Shown: positions 1-7,845 of the stretch, piece after piece
Numbering within the stretch: position 1 is the stretch's first letter
Layout: each line of letters starts with the position of its first letter
DNA from: Lachnospira sp.
GTDB lineage: Bacteria > Bacillota > Clostridia > Lachnospirales > Lachnospiraceae
NCBI GenBank assembly: GCA_015057605.1
Contig: SVDX01000001.1
Coordinates: forward strand, 1-64,000
DNA length: 64,000 nt
Direction: 5' to 3'
Notes under the pieces: model-generated
What the model was told of the DNA's origin: nothing
The model's input: only the letters and a program-made list of their open reading frames with translations
Databases searched by the model: none
Translations under genes and position numbers: made by a program

Positions 1-1
1 T

Positions 2-364
2 GAAGGACAAGTAATCGGTATTTCAATTGGTGCTATGAACGCATCTACACTTCAGATCACAGGTCTTTCAGTAGCTACAAATGCTGACGCTGGTTCAGCA
101 ATGACAGCTATTCAGAGTGCAATTGATACAGTATCAACACAACGTTCAGCATTAGGTGCTATCCAAAACAGATTAGAGCACACAATTGCTAACCTTGATA
201 CAACATCAGAAAATACTCAAGCCGCTGAATCACGTATCCGTGACGTTGATATGGCTGAAGAAATGGTTAACTACAGCAAGAACACAATTCTTGCTCAAGC
301 AGGTCAGTCAATGCTTGCTCAAGCTAACCAAGCTACACAAGGCGTATTGTCATTATTACGTTAA
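2..364 (+). CDS. fliC: Flagellin, C-terminal part (cut by window start)
   Basis: This is the 3' end of a flagellin gene, the subunit of the flagellar filament. The frame is open from base 2, so the gene starts outside the window. The visible 120 residues hold the conserved C-terminal D1/D0 region: a QSAIDTVSTQRSALGAIQNR stretch followed by IRDVDMAEEMVNYSKN and the hydrophobic tail MLAQANQATQGVLSLLR. These are hallmark flagellin C-terminal helices that pack in the filament core. A strong terminator follows within 25 bases, and a flagellin-modification gene follows downstream. Identification is secure; which flagellin paralogue it is cannot be told. Confidence 0.96.
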   Translation, partial: EGQVIGISIGAMNASTLQITGLSVATNADAGSAMTAIQSAIDTVSTQRSALGAIQNRLEHTIANLDTTSENTQAAESRIRDVDMAEEMVNYSKNTILAQAGQSMLAQANQATQGVLSLLR

Positions 365-384
365 TTAGTATGAATTTTATAAAT

Positions 385-412
385 AAAGCCGGCGTTAAGC
401 CGGCTTTGTTTA
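385..412 (+). terminator. Rho-independent terminator of flagellin gene
   Basis: A perfect 9-bp inverted repeat, AAAGCCGGC at 385-393 and GCCGGCTTT at 399-407, has a 5-base loop and is followed by a T-rich stretch. It lies 20 bases after the flagellin stop codon. Confidence 0.9.
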
Positions 413-437
413 TACACTGAAGAAAATGGAGGATTTT

Positions 438-758
438 ATGAATATAGACAAGTTTAAGGAAATGAAAAACAGAATAGAAGAAGTAGTAAGAATCCTTTTA
501 AGAGATGATAGGGAGAATATAAATAAAGTAGATCAACTTATAAAAGATATGGCACCGTTATTATCAGATATGGTAACGCATTTGTTACAACTTAAACAAA
601 ATGGCGTAGATATACCTATAGAAATAGTTATGACTCAAATGGAAAACTTGAAAAATTCATATGCAAATAAGGATATGGTATTATTGGCCGACGTATTACA
701 ATATGAAATAGGCGATACCATTGATTTTTATATAGAGATTTTAAAAGAAATAGGATAG
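438..758 (+). CDS. Small helical protein between flagellin and Maf genes
   Basis: This 106-residue soluble protein has no recognised family. It is predicted to be almost entirely alpha-helical, with many charged residues and a heptad-like Leu/Ile pattern (MAPLLSDMVTHLLQL). There is no signal peptide and no membrane segment. The start is placed at 438 because GGAGG at 428-432 sits 5 bases upstream; the earlier in-frame ATG at 426 overlaps that ribosome site and is unlikely. The stop is 10 bases before the Maf gene, so the two are probably co-transcribed. Position between flagellin and a flagellin glycosylation gene suggests a role in flagellin handling or modification, but this is inference from context only. 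Confidence 0.7.
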   Translation: MNIDKFKEMKNRIEEVVRILLRDDRENINKVDQLIKDMAPLLSDMVTHLLQLKQNGVDIPIEIVMTQMENLKNSYANKDMVLLADVLQYEIGDTIDFYIEILKEIG

Positions 759-768
759 GAGATAAATC

Positions 769-2619
769 ATGGATAATAGCATTTATTTAAAAAATAGAAA
801 AGCCTTATGTGATAAGGTTAATCAATATGATGAAGCTCTTGTGAAGGATATAAGTGAAATAGCTGAATCTGACAATGTACATTTGTACTATAATGCAAAT
901 GAAGAGGTTGTTTTGACAGCTGTTAAAAATGGCTACGAGTATTTGTTTAACAGTCAGTACGATGCCACATTTGCTGCTAAGGAATGGGCAAATCAGTTTT
1001 TAGATATAAATAAATTCGCGCCAATAATTGTGTTTGGTATGGGGGATTGTAGTCATATCAGAGAACTAATAAAAGTAGCACCTGAAAATACGATTATTGT
1101 TTATGAACCAGATAAAAATATTTTTTATAAGGTTATGTCGGAGTTGGATATTTTTGATGTCCTTTCTCATAACAAGCTTTTTTTAGCAGTAAATGATGTT
1201 TCGAAAAGATATTTTATTGAGTATATTCAATTATTTATTAACTATGGCAATATGAAATTGACAAGATATCATGCACTGCCAAATTATTTAAATCTGTATC
1301 AAAAGGAATATGTTGATATATACGAACGCATAATGAGTAATGCCAATGCTATTGTATTTACTAAAAATACCAGTGTACAGTGCCAGGAAGAAATTGTGAA
1401 AAATGTATTTACAAATGTAAAGCATTTGATTTCAGGGAGTGATATTACAAGATTAAAAGAAAGTTTTGTGAGTATTGATAAAGATAAAGTTCCTGCGATT
1501 ATAGTAGCGGCAGGACCATCTCTTGACAAAAACATAAATGAGTTAAAAAATGCAAAAAATAAAGCATTTATTATAGCAGTGGATACGGCATTAAAACCAG
1601 TTTTGAATGCTGGCATTAAACCTGACATAACAATTACTGTTGATGGTCATAAGAATATGATTATATTTGATCATGAAGATATAGCTAATGTTCCGCTTGT
1701 ATATGCTAAAGAAGCAAAGTGCGAAGTATTGGAAAGACACAAGGGAAAGAAGTTTAGTTTCAATTCAGGGGAAGACTATATTACACATTTTCTTAAAAAA
1801 TACGAAAGAAGTATTGAACCTTTAGAAACAGCTGGTTCAGTAGCCAATAATGCTTTTTCTTTAGCAATGGTATTAGGATTTAAGAATATCATACTGATTG
1901 GTCTTGATTTGGCTTATACAGAAAATAAAAAGCATTCTACGGTAGTATTCAATGATGCGACGGTCAATAAATATAAGGGACCAGATAAACTTGCTGTCGA
2001 AGTTGAAGATATATATGGACAAAAGGTTTATAGCGATAAACGTCTTAAGATGTACCTTGATTGGTTTGAGAAGCAATTGATTCGTTACGAAGGCTTGGAC
2101 GTTATAGATGCCACTGAAGGTGGAGCAAAGATTCGTGGCACTAGAATAATGAGTCTAAAAGATGCTATTGCAACTAAATGTAGCAAAACAATTGAATTTG
2201 CTAAATATATAGAGGATGCGGATTATACATTTAATGAAGAGGAAAAGAAAGAAATCATTGATAATATAAATAGTGCGGAAGAACAACTTATGGAGCTTGC
2301 ATATATATTAAAGAAAGCAATGCAGCACTATGACAAGCTTATCGATTTATGTAGAAAAAATAAATTTGGTAACACTGAGAGTAAAAGGTTAGCTGATGAG
2401 ATTAATGCTATAACAGAAAAATTGCTAAATCATCCATTTATATCATTTATAGAAATATACAATGCTAAAAATAGATATGAAGCTATGGAGAATGCAACTA
2501 ATGATAGCAATAATTCTAATGATATCAAAAGTGAACTAAAAATGCGAAAAGAAAATATAAAATTATATTTAGAAGTGATAGAGGATTTCAAAAACGACCT
2601 ACACATGCTAAAAGCATAA
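769..2619 (+). CDS. Motility accessory factor, DUF115/MptE-like flagellin glycosylation protein
   Basis: This 616-residue protein belongs to the Maf (motility accessory factor, DUF115) family, which transfers nonulosonic acids such as pseudaminic or legionaminic acid onto flagellin. The MptE-like core carries the family signature IIVAAGPSLDKN near residue 243, then PDITITVDGH and later ETAGSVANNAFSLA followed by NIILIGLDLAYTENKKHS. The N-terminal part (to about residue 210) is the variable Maf N-domain and the C-terminal 150 residues are helical. Its place directly after flagellin fits flagellin modification in the cytoplasm before export. The sugar donor cannot be read from the sequence, and no nonulosonate synthesis genes are in the window. 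A two-way terminator overlaps the end. Confidence 0.9.
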   Translation: MDNSIYLKNRKALCDKVNQYDEALVKDISEIAESDNVHLYYNANEEVVLTAVKNGYEYLFNSQYDATFAAKEWANQFLDINKFAPIIVFGMGDCSHIRELIKVAPENTIIVYEPDKNIFYKVMSELDIFDVLSHNKLFLAVNDVSKRYFIEYIQLFINYGNMKLTRYHALPNYLNLYQKEYVDIYERIMSNANAIVFTKNTSVQCQEEIVKNVFTNVKHLISGSDITRLKESFVSIDKDKVPAIIVAAGPSLDKNINELKNAKNKAFIIAVDTALKPVLNAGIKPDITITVDGHKNMIIFDHEDIANVPLVYAKEAKCEVLERHKGKKFSFNSGEDYITHFLKKYERSIEPLETAGSVANNAFSLAMVLGFKNIILIGLDLAYTENKKHSTVVFNDATVNKYKGPDKLAVEVEDIYGQKVYSDKRLKMYLDWFEKQLIRYEGLDVIDATEGGAKIRGTRIMSLKDAIATKCSKTIEFAKYIEDADYTFNEEEKKEIIDNINSAEEQLMELAYILKKAMQHYDKLIDLCRKNKFGNTESKRLADEINAITEKLLNHPFISFIEIYNAKNRYEAMENATNDSNNSNDIKSELKMRKENIKLYLEVIEDFKNDLHMLKA

Positions 2620-2622
2620 AAT

Positions 2623-2649
2623 AAAAGCCACGAGTAATTCGTGGCTTTT
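2623..2649. terminator. Bidirectional terminator between Maf and FliD-like genes
   Basis: Perfect 11-bp inverted repeat, AAAAGCCACGA at 2623-2633 and TCGTGGCTTTT at 2639-2649. A-tract and T-tract flank the stem, so it can end transcripts from both convergent genes. The second arm overlaps the stop codon of the minus-strand gene. Confidence 0.88.
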
Positions 2650-3928
2650 AAACATATCCGTTATATAGCATACCTGCATATATCGAGCTTGTATATGGAA
2701 TATTGAATAGCTTTGTTGGATTACGATAGCTTACGACAAGCTTATTGACGTAATTCATAGGATTTATTGCTACCTCCGAGGCACGTTCCTTAAGATCGTA
2801 GCCAAAGTTTCCAAGAGAGGTCAAGGTCTTAGAAAGATTTCCTTCTCGTGCTGATTGAGTTAAGAGAGCATTGTCGATATTGATGCTGCCTTCAGAAGAA
2901 ATCTTAAGACCATTAGACTCAAGGATTGAATCATAATTTCTTGCTATGTTTGTTAAATCGCTGTGTAAACGCTTAATAGATGTTATGTTATTAGTTGAGT
3001 TTTTCGAACGCTCAAGCATCAAGTTGTATTCACTGACTAAACGTTTGATATTATCCAAGGACTCTTCGTCATTATCGACAAAATGTATGGTAGTAGGAGT
3101 ATCATCAATGCTTTGTGAGTTTAGCTTAAGCTCTAAAGCCTTGTTAACCGTAAATGTATTAGAGATTGAAGAACGTTCATCTCCGTTAATGGTAAACACC
3201 GCATTTGATGGGTATTGAGTTGTGTGATTTAAATCAAAATACTCAACTACTCCACCGGTTTTGGAAGAGTTTTGTTCACTTATTATAAATGTTAGTGGAG
3301 CAAAGCTTGGAGTTCCAGTTGAAACTGACTCTATCAATAATGCGGAAGTATTGCCGTTTGAACTAACATTTGCAACTAATCCTATATCTGCTCTGTTGAT
3401 GAGTCTTGCAAGCTTATCCTGAATATCCTTGTTACTATCGTTGGAATTGATATTAAACTGGAATTCGTAGGCAACATTTGCAATTTCGATATCAAAAGAG
3501 TAGGAACCTTTCTTTAACGACATTTCGTTAGATGGTAAATAGGCACCTGAATTAATCTGAGATGTTGCTAATTGCTTTACGTGAATTTGTAGGTCATCGT
3601 AGTTGCTTGCCTCTAAAGAAGTATCAAGCTTTGCAGAAACGATGTTATCATCATCTGATATTGCTTCTTTATTACGAGTAGAGCTTTGCGTACCAGTAAA
3701 ATCAATCTTGTCTACGAGTTGCTTTATGCTAAGTGCATTTTCCTTTAAATCTATGGCAAATTTCTGCGCATCCTCTGAAAAATCTATTTTGCAAAAAGGC
3801 ATAGCTCTGTTAACTTTTGCAATGTCATTAGACAGACGGCGTAATTCACTTCGTTTGTTTACATTTGGATTAAGGGCAGATTTGCCCGCATATTGGGTTA
3901 AATAATAACCATAAACATTACTTATCAT
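2648..3928 (-). CDS. FliD-like flagellar hook-associated protein
   Basis: This 426-residue protein resembles the filament cap protein FliD. The middle part has FliD features: IHVKQLATSQI, a block with GSYSFDIEI, then a LARLINRADIGLVANV stretch and LLIESVSTGT. Further on come FTINGDERSSISNTFTV and DNIKRLVSEYNLML, which match the conserved FliD C-terminal pattern ending in FVxxYN. It is shorter than usual FliD proteins of Clostridia, and its N-terminus does not look like a normal FliD D0 segment. The start has an excellent ribosome site (AGGAGGTGA at 3943-3935) 6 bases away. It could be the cap itself or a smaller hook-associated relative. It converges on the flagellin/Maf genes. Confidence 0.65.
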   Translation of the reverse strand: MISNVYGYYLTQYAGKSALNPNVNKRSELRRLSNDIAKVNRAMPFCKIDFSEDAQKFAIDLKENALSIKQLVDKIDFTGTQSSTRNKEAISDDDNIVSAKLDTSLEASNYDDLQIHVKQLATSQINSGAYLPSNEMSLKKGSYSFDIEIANVAYEFQFNINSNDSNKDIQDKLARLINRADIGLVANVSSNGNTSALLIESVSTGTPSFAPLTFIISEQNSSKTGGVVEYFDLNHTTQYPSNAVFTINGDERSSISNTFTVNKALELKLNSQSIDDTPTTIHFVDNDEESLDNIKRLVSEYNLMLERSKNSTNNITSIKRLHSDLTNIARNYDSILESNGLKISSEGSINIDNALLTQSAREGNLSKTLTSLGNFGYDLKERASEVAINPMNYVNKLVVSYRNPTKLFNIPYTSSIYAGMLYNGYV

Positions 3929-4025
3929 TAACAGTCACCTCCTTGCGCTATAATGATAAAAAGATGGTAGAAAATCCGTTTCTACGTTAATAGTTATGAT
4001 GGGCACAAAACACCACTTTTTCTTT

Positions 4026-4054
4026 ATTATAATACATTTTTAGGAAAATGTAAA
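4026..4054 (-). promoter_or_regulatory. Promoter of FliD-like gene
   Basis: On the minus strand there is TTTACA (4054-4049), a 17-base spacer and a perfect TATAAT (4031-4026). The 5' untranslated region would be about 90 bases and contains a 7-bp hairpin (GTAGAAA/TTTCTAC) between about 3966 and 3985. It is a housekeeping-type promoter, not an obvious sigma-28 site. Confidence 0.7.
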
Positions 4055-4115
4055 GTTTTGCTTGCATATTTTTGAGAGATATGTTATCATCATTCAGTAT
4101 CTTATAAAAAAGTTG

Positions 4116-4144
4116 TTGACGAGACGACTTGTATGTGATATATT
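4116..4144 (+). promoter_or_regulatory. Promoter of rpmG-secE-nusG operon
   Basis: TTGACG at 4116-4121 and TATATT at 4139-4144 are separated by exactly 17 bases. It is the only good promoter before rpmG, and the next genes follow with short gaps. Confidence 0.8.
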
Positions 4145-4216
4145 AGACTAGCTATGGAAGGTCTTTTTTTTATGCCTAAAAACAAGTAAATTAAAAAACA
4201 AGTGGAGGTGGAAGTT

Positions 4217-4366
4217 GTGCGCGTAAAGATAACATTGGCATGTACAGAATGTAAACAACGTAATTACAACATGACTAAGGATAAGAAAACACATCCTGAC
4301 AGAATGGAAACAAAGAAGTATTGTAAGTTCTGTAAATCACACACATTACACAAGGAAACAAAGTAA
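4217..4366 (+). CDS. rpmG: 50S ribosomal protein L33
   Basis: This 49-residue protein of the large ribosomal subunit starts with GTG. The sequence begins [17 protein letters not shown] and ends with [14 protein letters not shown], so both CxxC pairs of the zinc-binding (C+) form are present. GGAGGTGG at 4204-4211 lies about 5 bases before the GTG. L33 followed by SecE and NusG is the standard arrangement in Firmicutes. The zinc-binding form suggests that a zinc-free L33 paralogue may exist elsewhere for zinc limitation; that is family knowledge, not seen here. Confidence 0.95.
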   Translation: MRVKITLACTECKQRNYNMTKDKKTHPDRMETKKYCKFCKSHTLHKETK

Positions 4367-4393
4367 TCTAGTATTGTTGCGAGGTGAATAGTT

Positions 4394-4615
4394 ATGAGTG
4401 AAACAAACGAAAAAGTTGAAACAAAAAAGAAGAAAAAAGGTTTCTTCAAGGGCTTAAAAGCCGAGTTTGGTAAAATTGTTTGGCCAAATAAAGTAACACT
4501 TGCAAAAGAAACAATATCAGTAATAGTAGTTTCGGTATTGTTGGGTGCTATGATAATGGTATTAGATTTTATAATCGAATATGGTGTTGACTTCTTAGTT
4601 AACTTAAAATTTTAG
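4394..4615 (+). CDS. secE: Preprotein translocase subunit SecE
   Basis: This 73-residue protein is the small essential SecE subunit that clamps SecY in the membrane. The N-terminus is basic and Lys-rich, then comes the conserved amphipathic segment FFKGLKAEFGKIVWPNK, and a single membrane span (residues about 45-65) with VVSVLLGAMIMVLDF. A single-span SecE of this length is normal for Firmicutes. GAGGTGA sits 6 bases upstream of the ATG. It lies between rpmG and nusG, probably in one transcript from the promoter at 4116. Its partner SecY is at 52313 in this window. Confidence 0.96.
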   Translation: MSETNEKVETKKKKKGFFKGLKAEFGKIVWPNKVTLAKETISVIVVSVLLGAMIMVLDFIIEYGVDFLVNLKF

Positions 4616-4644
4616 TATCCAGTAAACAAGGTGAAGGTGATTAA

Positions 4645-5160
4645 ATGGCAGAATCAAATTGGTATGTAGTCCACACTTATTCAGGATATGAGAATAAGGT
4701 GAAGGCTGATATTGAGAAAACAATTGAAAACAGAAAACTTCAAGATCAGATATTGGAAGTGTCAGTTCCAATGCAAGATGTAGTTGAAGTTAAGAATGGA
4801 GCAAAGAAGAATGTCTCTAAGAAGATGTTCCCTGGATACGTTCTTATTCATATGGTTATGAATGATGATACATGGTATGTTGTTCGTAACACAAGAGGCG
4901 TTACAGGATTCGTTGGTCCGGGATCAAAACCGGTTCCATTAACAGAAGAAGAAATGCTTCCATTAGGAATCAATGTTAAACAGACATTTTCTGATTACGA
5001 AGTTGGTGATACAGTTGTTGTTACATCAGGTGTATGGGAAAGTACAGTAGGTGTTGTTAAGGCTGTTAACCAAGGAAAGCAGATTGTTACAATTAATGTT
5101 GATTTGTTTGGACGTGAAACACCAGTTGAATTAGGTTTCACAGAGATTAAAAAAATGTAA
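4645..5160 (+). CDS. nusG: Transcription termination/antitermination factor NusG
   Basis: This 171-residue NusG binds the RNA polymerase clamp and modulates pausing, and couples transcription with translation. The NGN domain begins SNWYVVHTYSGYENKV and includes KMFPGYVLIHM and VRNTRGVTGFVG. The C-terminal KOW domain (from about residue 118) carries DTVVVTSGVWESTVGVVKAV. Length is typical. A purine-rich ribosome site (AAGGTGA) precedes the ATG. The next gene, rplK, has its own L1-type leader, so nusG and rplK may be read together with translational control between them. Confidence 0.97.
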   Translation: MAESNWYVVHTYSGYENKVKADIEKTIENRKLQDQILEVSVPMQDVVEVKNGAKKNVSKKMFPGYVLIHMVMNDDTWYVVRNTRGVTGFVGPGSKPVPLTEEEMLPLGINVKQTFSDYEVGDTVVVTSGVWESTVGVVKAVNQGKQIVTINVDLFGRETPVELGFTEIKKM

Positions 5161-5189
5161 CATAGGAAACGACCGTTATATTTGACGGA

Positions 5190-5240
5190 GCGTGGGAGGA
5201 TTTGAATCGCTTGCGATTAGCAATCCGCAAAATTACCACA
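5190..5240 (+). promoter_or_regulatory. L1-binding leader motif before rplK
   Basis: The untranslated region has GTGGGAGGA at 5192-5200, then an AATCG/CGATT hairpin with a CTTG loop, then AATCCG, then TTACCAC ending at 5239. GTGG (5192-5195) can pair with CCAC (5236-5239), and GGA with TCC. This copies the 23S rRNA L1-stalk site, where GGUGGGAG and AUACCACC face each other. L1 is known to repress the L11-L1 operon by binding such a mimic. A second copy lies before rplA. Confidence 0.8.
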
Positions 5241-5261
5241 ATATTTTAGGAGGTGCCAAAA

Positions 5262-5687
5262 ATGGCAAAGAAAGTAACAGGTTATATCAAATTACAAATT
5301 CCTGCCGGCAAAGCTACACCGGCTCCACCAGTTGGTCCAGCATTAGGACAACATGGTGTTAACATCGTTGAATTTACAAAGCAGTTCAACGCAAGAACAG
5401 CAGATCAAGACGGAATGATTATTCCAGTTGTTATTACAGTATATGCAGATAGAAGTTTCAGTTTCATTACAAAGACTCCACCTGCAGCAGTTCTTTTAAA
5501 GAAAGCATGTAAGTTACAATCAGGCTCAGCTGTACCTAACAAGACAAAGGTAGCAACAATCACAAAGGCAGAAGTTCAAAAGATCGCTGAACTTAAGATG
5601 CCAGATTTGAATGCTGCTTCAATCGAAGCTGCTATAAGCATGATTTCAGGTACTGCAAGAAGTATGGGAATTACTGTAGTTGACTAA
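5262..5687 (+). CDS. rplK: 50S ribosomal protein L11
   Basis: L11 is 141 residues long, the usual size, and forms part of the GTPase-associated centre with the L10/L12 stalk. The N-terminal domain has [20 protein letters not shown] and the C-terminal RNA-binding domain has [11 protein letters not shown] and [11 protein letters not shown]. The start is at 5262, 6 bases after AGGAGGTG; the in-frame GTG at 5253 overlaps the ribosome site and is rejected. An L1-type leader lies directly upstream, so translation is probably repressed by excess L1. Confidence 0.97.
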   Translation: MAKKVTGYIKLQIPAGKATPAPPVGPALGQHGVNIVEFTKQFNARTADQDGMIIPVVITVYADRSFSFITKTPPAAVLLKKACKLQSGSAVPNKTKVATITKAEVQKIAELKMPDLNAASIEAAISMISGTARSMGITVVD

Positions 5688-5723
5688 TTTGAAACTATGT
5701 TAAAAACACATAAACATAAATAA

Positions 5724-5770
5724 ACGTGGGAGGAAAAACGATATTTCGTTTAGAATCCGATATTACCACT
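5724..5770 (+). promoter_or_regulatory. Second L1-binding leader motif, before rplA
   Basis: The same layout as before rplK is seen: GTGGGAGGA at 5726-5734, a hairpin AAACGA-TATT-TCGTTT, AATCCG, and ATTACCAC ending at 5769. GTGG (5726-5729) pairs with CCAC (5766-5769). The hairpin sequence differs from the first copy but its position is kept, which supports a real RNA structure. It lies just before the rplA ribosome site. Confidence 0.8.
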
Positions 5771-5786
5771 AGGAGGTTTTTTTAGA

Positions 5787-6482
5787 ATGAAAAGAGGAAA
5801 AAGATACGTTGAAGCGGCTAAATTAGTTGACCGCGCAACTTTATACGATCCAGCAGATGCAGTAGCTTTAGTAAAGAAGTCTGCAGTTGCAAAATTTGAC
5901 GAAACAATTGAAGCTCATATCAGAACAGGCGTTGACGGACGTCACGCTGACCAACAAATCCGTGGTGCGGTTGTATTACCACACGGTACAGGTAAAACTG
6001 TAAAAGTATTAGTATTCGCTAAGGGCGACAAGTTAACAGAAGCTGAAAAGGCTGGCGCTGACTATGTTGGTGGCGAAGAATTAATTCCAAAGATTCAAAA
6101 CGATAACTGGTTTGATTTCGATGTAGTAGTTGCTACACCTGACATGATGGGTGTTGTAGGACGTTTAGGTCGTGTACTTGGACCAAAGGGCTTAATGCCA
6201 AACCCTAAGGCTGGTACAGTTACAATGGACGTTACAAAGGCTATCGAAGATATCAAGGCTGGTAAGATCGAATACAGACTTGACAAGACAAACATTATTC
6301 ACGTGCCAATAGGAAAGGCTTCATTTGATGAAGCTAAATTAGCAGACAACTTCCAAGCAATTATGGATGCAATCGTTAAGGCTAAACCATCAGCACTTAA
6401 GGGCCAATATTTAAAGAGCATTACTTTAACTTCAACAATGGGCCCTGGTGTTAAGGTAAATGTAGCTAAGTACTCAAACTAA
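5787..6482 (+). CDS. rplA: 50S ribosomal protein L1
   Basis: L1 (231 residues) forms the mobile L1 stalk that binds 23S rRNA helices 76-78 and guides E-site tRNA. Recognisable blocks include [30 protein letters not shown], the domain II stretch [18 protein letters not shown] and the end [25 protein letters not shown] at 5771 precedes the ATG. Two L1-type leader motifs, one before rplK and one before rplA, suggest that L1 represses both its own synthesis and that of L11. Confidence 0.97.
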   Translation: MKRGKRYVEAAKLVDRATLYDPADAVALVKKSAVAKFDETIEAHIRTGVDGRHADQQIRGAVVLPHGTGKTVKVLVFAKGDKLTEAEKAGADYVGGEELIPKIQNDNWFDFDVVVATPDMMGVVGRLGRVLGPKGLMPNPKAGTVTMDVTKAIEDIKAGKIEYRLDKTNIIHVPIGKASFDEAKLADNFQAIMDAIVKAKPSALKGQYLKSITLTSTMGPGVKVNVAKYSN

Positions 6483-6505
6483 TTTAAAAAAGTTTGAAAA
6501 AACGG

Positions 6506-6534
6506 TTGACAATCTAATATATGGATGATACAAT
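6506..6534 (+). promoter_or_regulatory. Promoter of rplJ-rplL operon
   Basis: TTGACA at 6506-6511 and TACAAT at 6529-6534 have a 17-base spacer. The start of transcription would be near 6541, just before the L10 leader. Confidence 0.87.
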
Positions 6535-6551
6535 ATCCAAGCATTATATTT

Positions 6552-6665
6552 GCCGTAGACAGTAGGTACCGTAAGGTGTAAGCTATGAACGCCTACCGAG
6601 GAGTATAAGGTAACTCTTATGAGATTATGACTTATAAAGCCTCTTCGGTAAGAAGAGGCTTTTTA
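6552..6665 (+). ncRNA. L10 leader RNA with attenuator
   Basis: The segment beginning GCCGTAGACAGTAGGTACC and running through AAGCTATGAACGCCTACCGAGG matches the known ribosomal protein L10 leader, in which the L10-L12 complex binds a kink-turn-bearing stem. AGTAGGT pairs with the ACGCCTACC part to form the main stem. Downstream, AAAGCCTCTT (6636-6645) and AAGAGGCTTT (6653-6662) make a 10-bp hairpin followed by TTTAT, which is a terminator. Excess L10-L12 would therefore favour early termination before rplJ. Confidence 0.88.
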
Positions 6666-6666
6666 T
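6636..6666 (+). terminator. Attenuator terminator inside L10 leader
   Basis: A 10-bp perfect stem with a 7-base loop (CGGTAAG) is followed by a T-run, and it stands about 90 bases before the rplJ start. It is part of the L10 leader control. Confidence 0.85.
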
Positions 6667-6753
6667 AATTTATATAAGATCCCAATACTTAGGCGGAATA
6701 ATAACGGCGAAATATCAACTATAAGTTGAAATCTATAAGGAGGTACATTATTC

Positions 6754-7239
6754 ATGGCAAAAGTAGAAATCAAGAAGCCAATAGTAGACGAGATTATTGA
6801 AAATCTTAATGGTGCTCAAGCTGCTGTATTAGTAGACTACCGTGGTTTAACAGTAGAACAAGATACACAACTTCGTAAGCAATTAAGAGAAGCTGGTGTA
6901 GTATACAAGGTATACAAGAACACATACATCAATTTCGCTATTAAGGGAACAGAGTTCGAAAGCCTTTCTAAGTATTTAGAAGGACCAACAGCGATTGCTA
7001 TTTCTAAGGAAGATGCAACAGCTCCAGCGAGAATTTTATATAACTTCTCAAAGACAGCAGAAGCTCTTCAATTAAAGGCAGGCGTTGTAGATGGTGTTGA
7101 ATATGACGAAGCTGGTATCAAGGTTATCGCTACAATTCCATCAAGAAACGAATTACTTTCAAAATTCCTTGGAAGTATTCAATCACCAGTTGCAAACTTT
7201 GCTCGTGTTATTAAGCAAATTGCAGAAAAACAAGCATAA
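6754..7239 (+). CDS. rplJ: 50S ribosomal protein L10
   Basis: L10 (161 residues) anchors L12 dimers on the ribosome stalk base. The N-terminal domain carries AAVLVDYRGLTVEQ and a KVYKNTYINFAIKGTEFE block that contacts rRNA, followed by the YLEGPTAIAIS strand; the C-terminal helix (VANFARVIKQIAEKQ) binds L12. AAGGAGG lies upstream of the ATG. It is preceded by its own promoter and the L10 autoregulatory leader, and is followed 43 bases later by rplL. This is the standard L10-L12 pair. Confidence 0.97.
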   Translation: MAKVEIKKPIVDEIIENLNGAQAAVLVDYRGLTVEQDTQLRKQLREAGVVYKVYKNTYINFAIKGTEFESLSKYLEGPTAIAISKEDATAPARILYNFSKTAEALQLKAGVVDGVEYDEAGIKVIATIPSRNELLSKFLGSIQSPVANFARVIKQIAEKQA

Positions 7240-7282
7240 TTAACAAATAACAATATTTATTAAAAAATGGAGGAAATTAAAA

Positions 7283-7648
7283 ATGACAACTCAAGAAATT
7301 ATTGAAGTAATCAAAGGTATGACAGTTTTAGAATTAAACGAATTAGTAAAAGCATGTGAAGAAGAATTCGGCGTATCTGCAGCAGCAGGCGTTGTAGTTG
7401 CAGCAGCAGGTGGTGCAGCAGCAGCTGAAGAAGAAAAGACAGAATTCAACGTAGAATTAACAGAAGCTGGCGCTAACAAGGTTAAGGTTATCAAGGTAGT
7501 TCGTGACGTTACAGGTTTAGGCTTAAAGGAAGCTAAGGACTTAGTAGATGGCGCTCCTAAGATGGTTAAGGAAGGCGTTTCTAAGGAAGAAGCTGAAGAC
7601 ATCAAGGCTAAATTCGAAGCTGAAGGTGCTAAGGTTACACTTAAGTAA
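7283..7648 (+). CDS. rplL: 50S ribosomal protein L7/L12
   Basis: L12 (121 residues) is the flexible stalk protein that recruits and activates translational GTPases. The N-terminal dimerisation helix ([20 protein letters not shown]), the Ala/Gly hinge ([19 protein letters not shown]) and the globular C-domain (KIKV-like [21 protein letters not shown]) are all visible. TGGAGG precedes the start. Two overlapping hairpins follow the stop codon. The gene shows the strong codon bias expected for a very abundant protein. Confidence 0.98.
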   Translation: MTTQEIIEVIKGMTVLELNELVKACEEEFGVSAAAGVVVAAAGGAAAAEEEKTEFNVELTEAGANKVKVIKVVRDVTGLGLKEAKDLVDGAPKMVKEGVSKEEAEDIKAKFEAEGAKVTLK

Positions 7649-7669
7649 TAAATTTTTTGAAAATATATT

Positions 7670-7704
7670 GATACCTCGCGGAGATTCTGCGGGGTATCTT
7701 TGTC
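7670..7704 (+). terminator. Terminator after rplL
   Basis: GATACCTCGCG pairs with TGCGGGGTATC (one G-U pair) and is followed by TTTGT. It stands 22 bases after the rplL stop. Its 3' arm is shared with a second, larger hairpin. Confidence 0.75.
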
Positions 7705-7745
7705 ATAAGGGAAGTTTTTGATAAACTTCCCTTATGACAAAGATA
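7695..7745. repeat. 23-bp perfect inverted repeat overlapping rplL terminator
   Basis: Arm 1 at 7695-7717 (starting TATCTTTGTCATAAGGG) is the exact reverse complement of arm 2 at 7723-7745, with a 5-base loop TTGAT. The stem overlaps the last bases of the rplL terminator, so only one of the two can form at once. No T-run follows, so it may act as an mRNA end stabiliser or a processing site rather than a terminator. Confidence 0.85.
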
Positions 7746-7845
7746 TTCTGTGGGATGCGCACTTGCGCGATTGGAAGATGCTGCTATCGCGATCACACTC
7801 GGCACGAGAGTTCACAGGCGAACTCTTTTATATATAGGAGAAACT

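Noticed and set aside
3990..4054. Sigma-28 promoter for the FliD-like gene
   Set aside because: TAAA and a GCCCATCA block are present on the minus strand, but 18 bases apart where 15 is needed, while a good housekeeping promoter is present.
7750..7845. Riboswitch before the sugar kinase
   Set aside because: There are hairpins (GCGC-ACTT-GCGC, AGAGTTC/GAACTCT), but no known riboswitch core can be seen.
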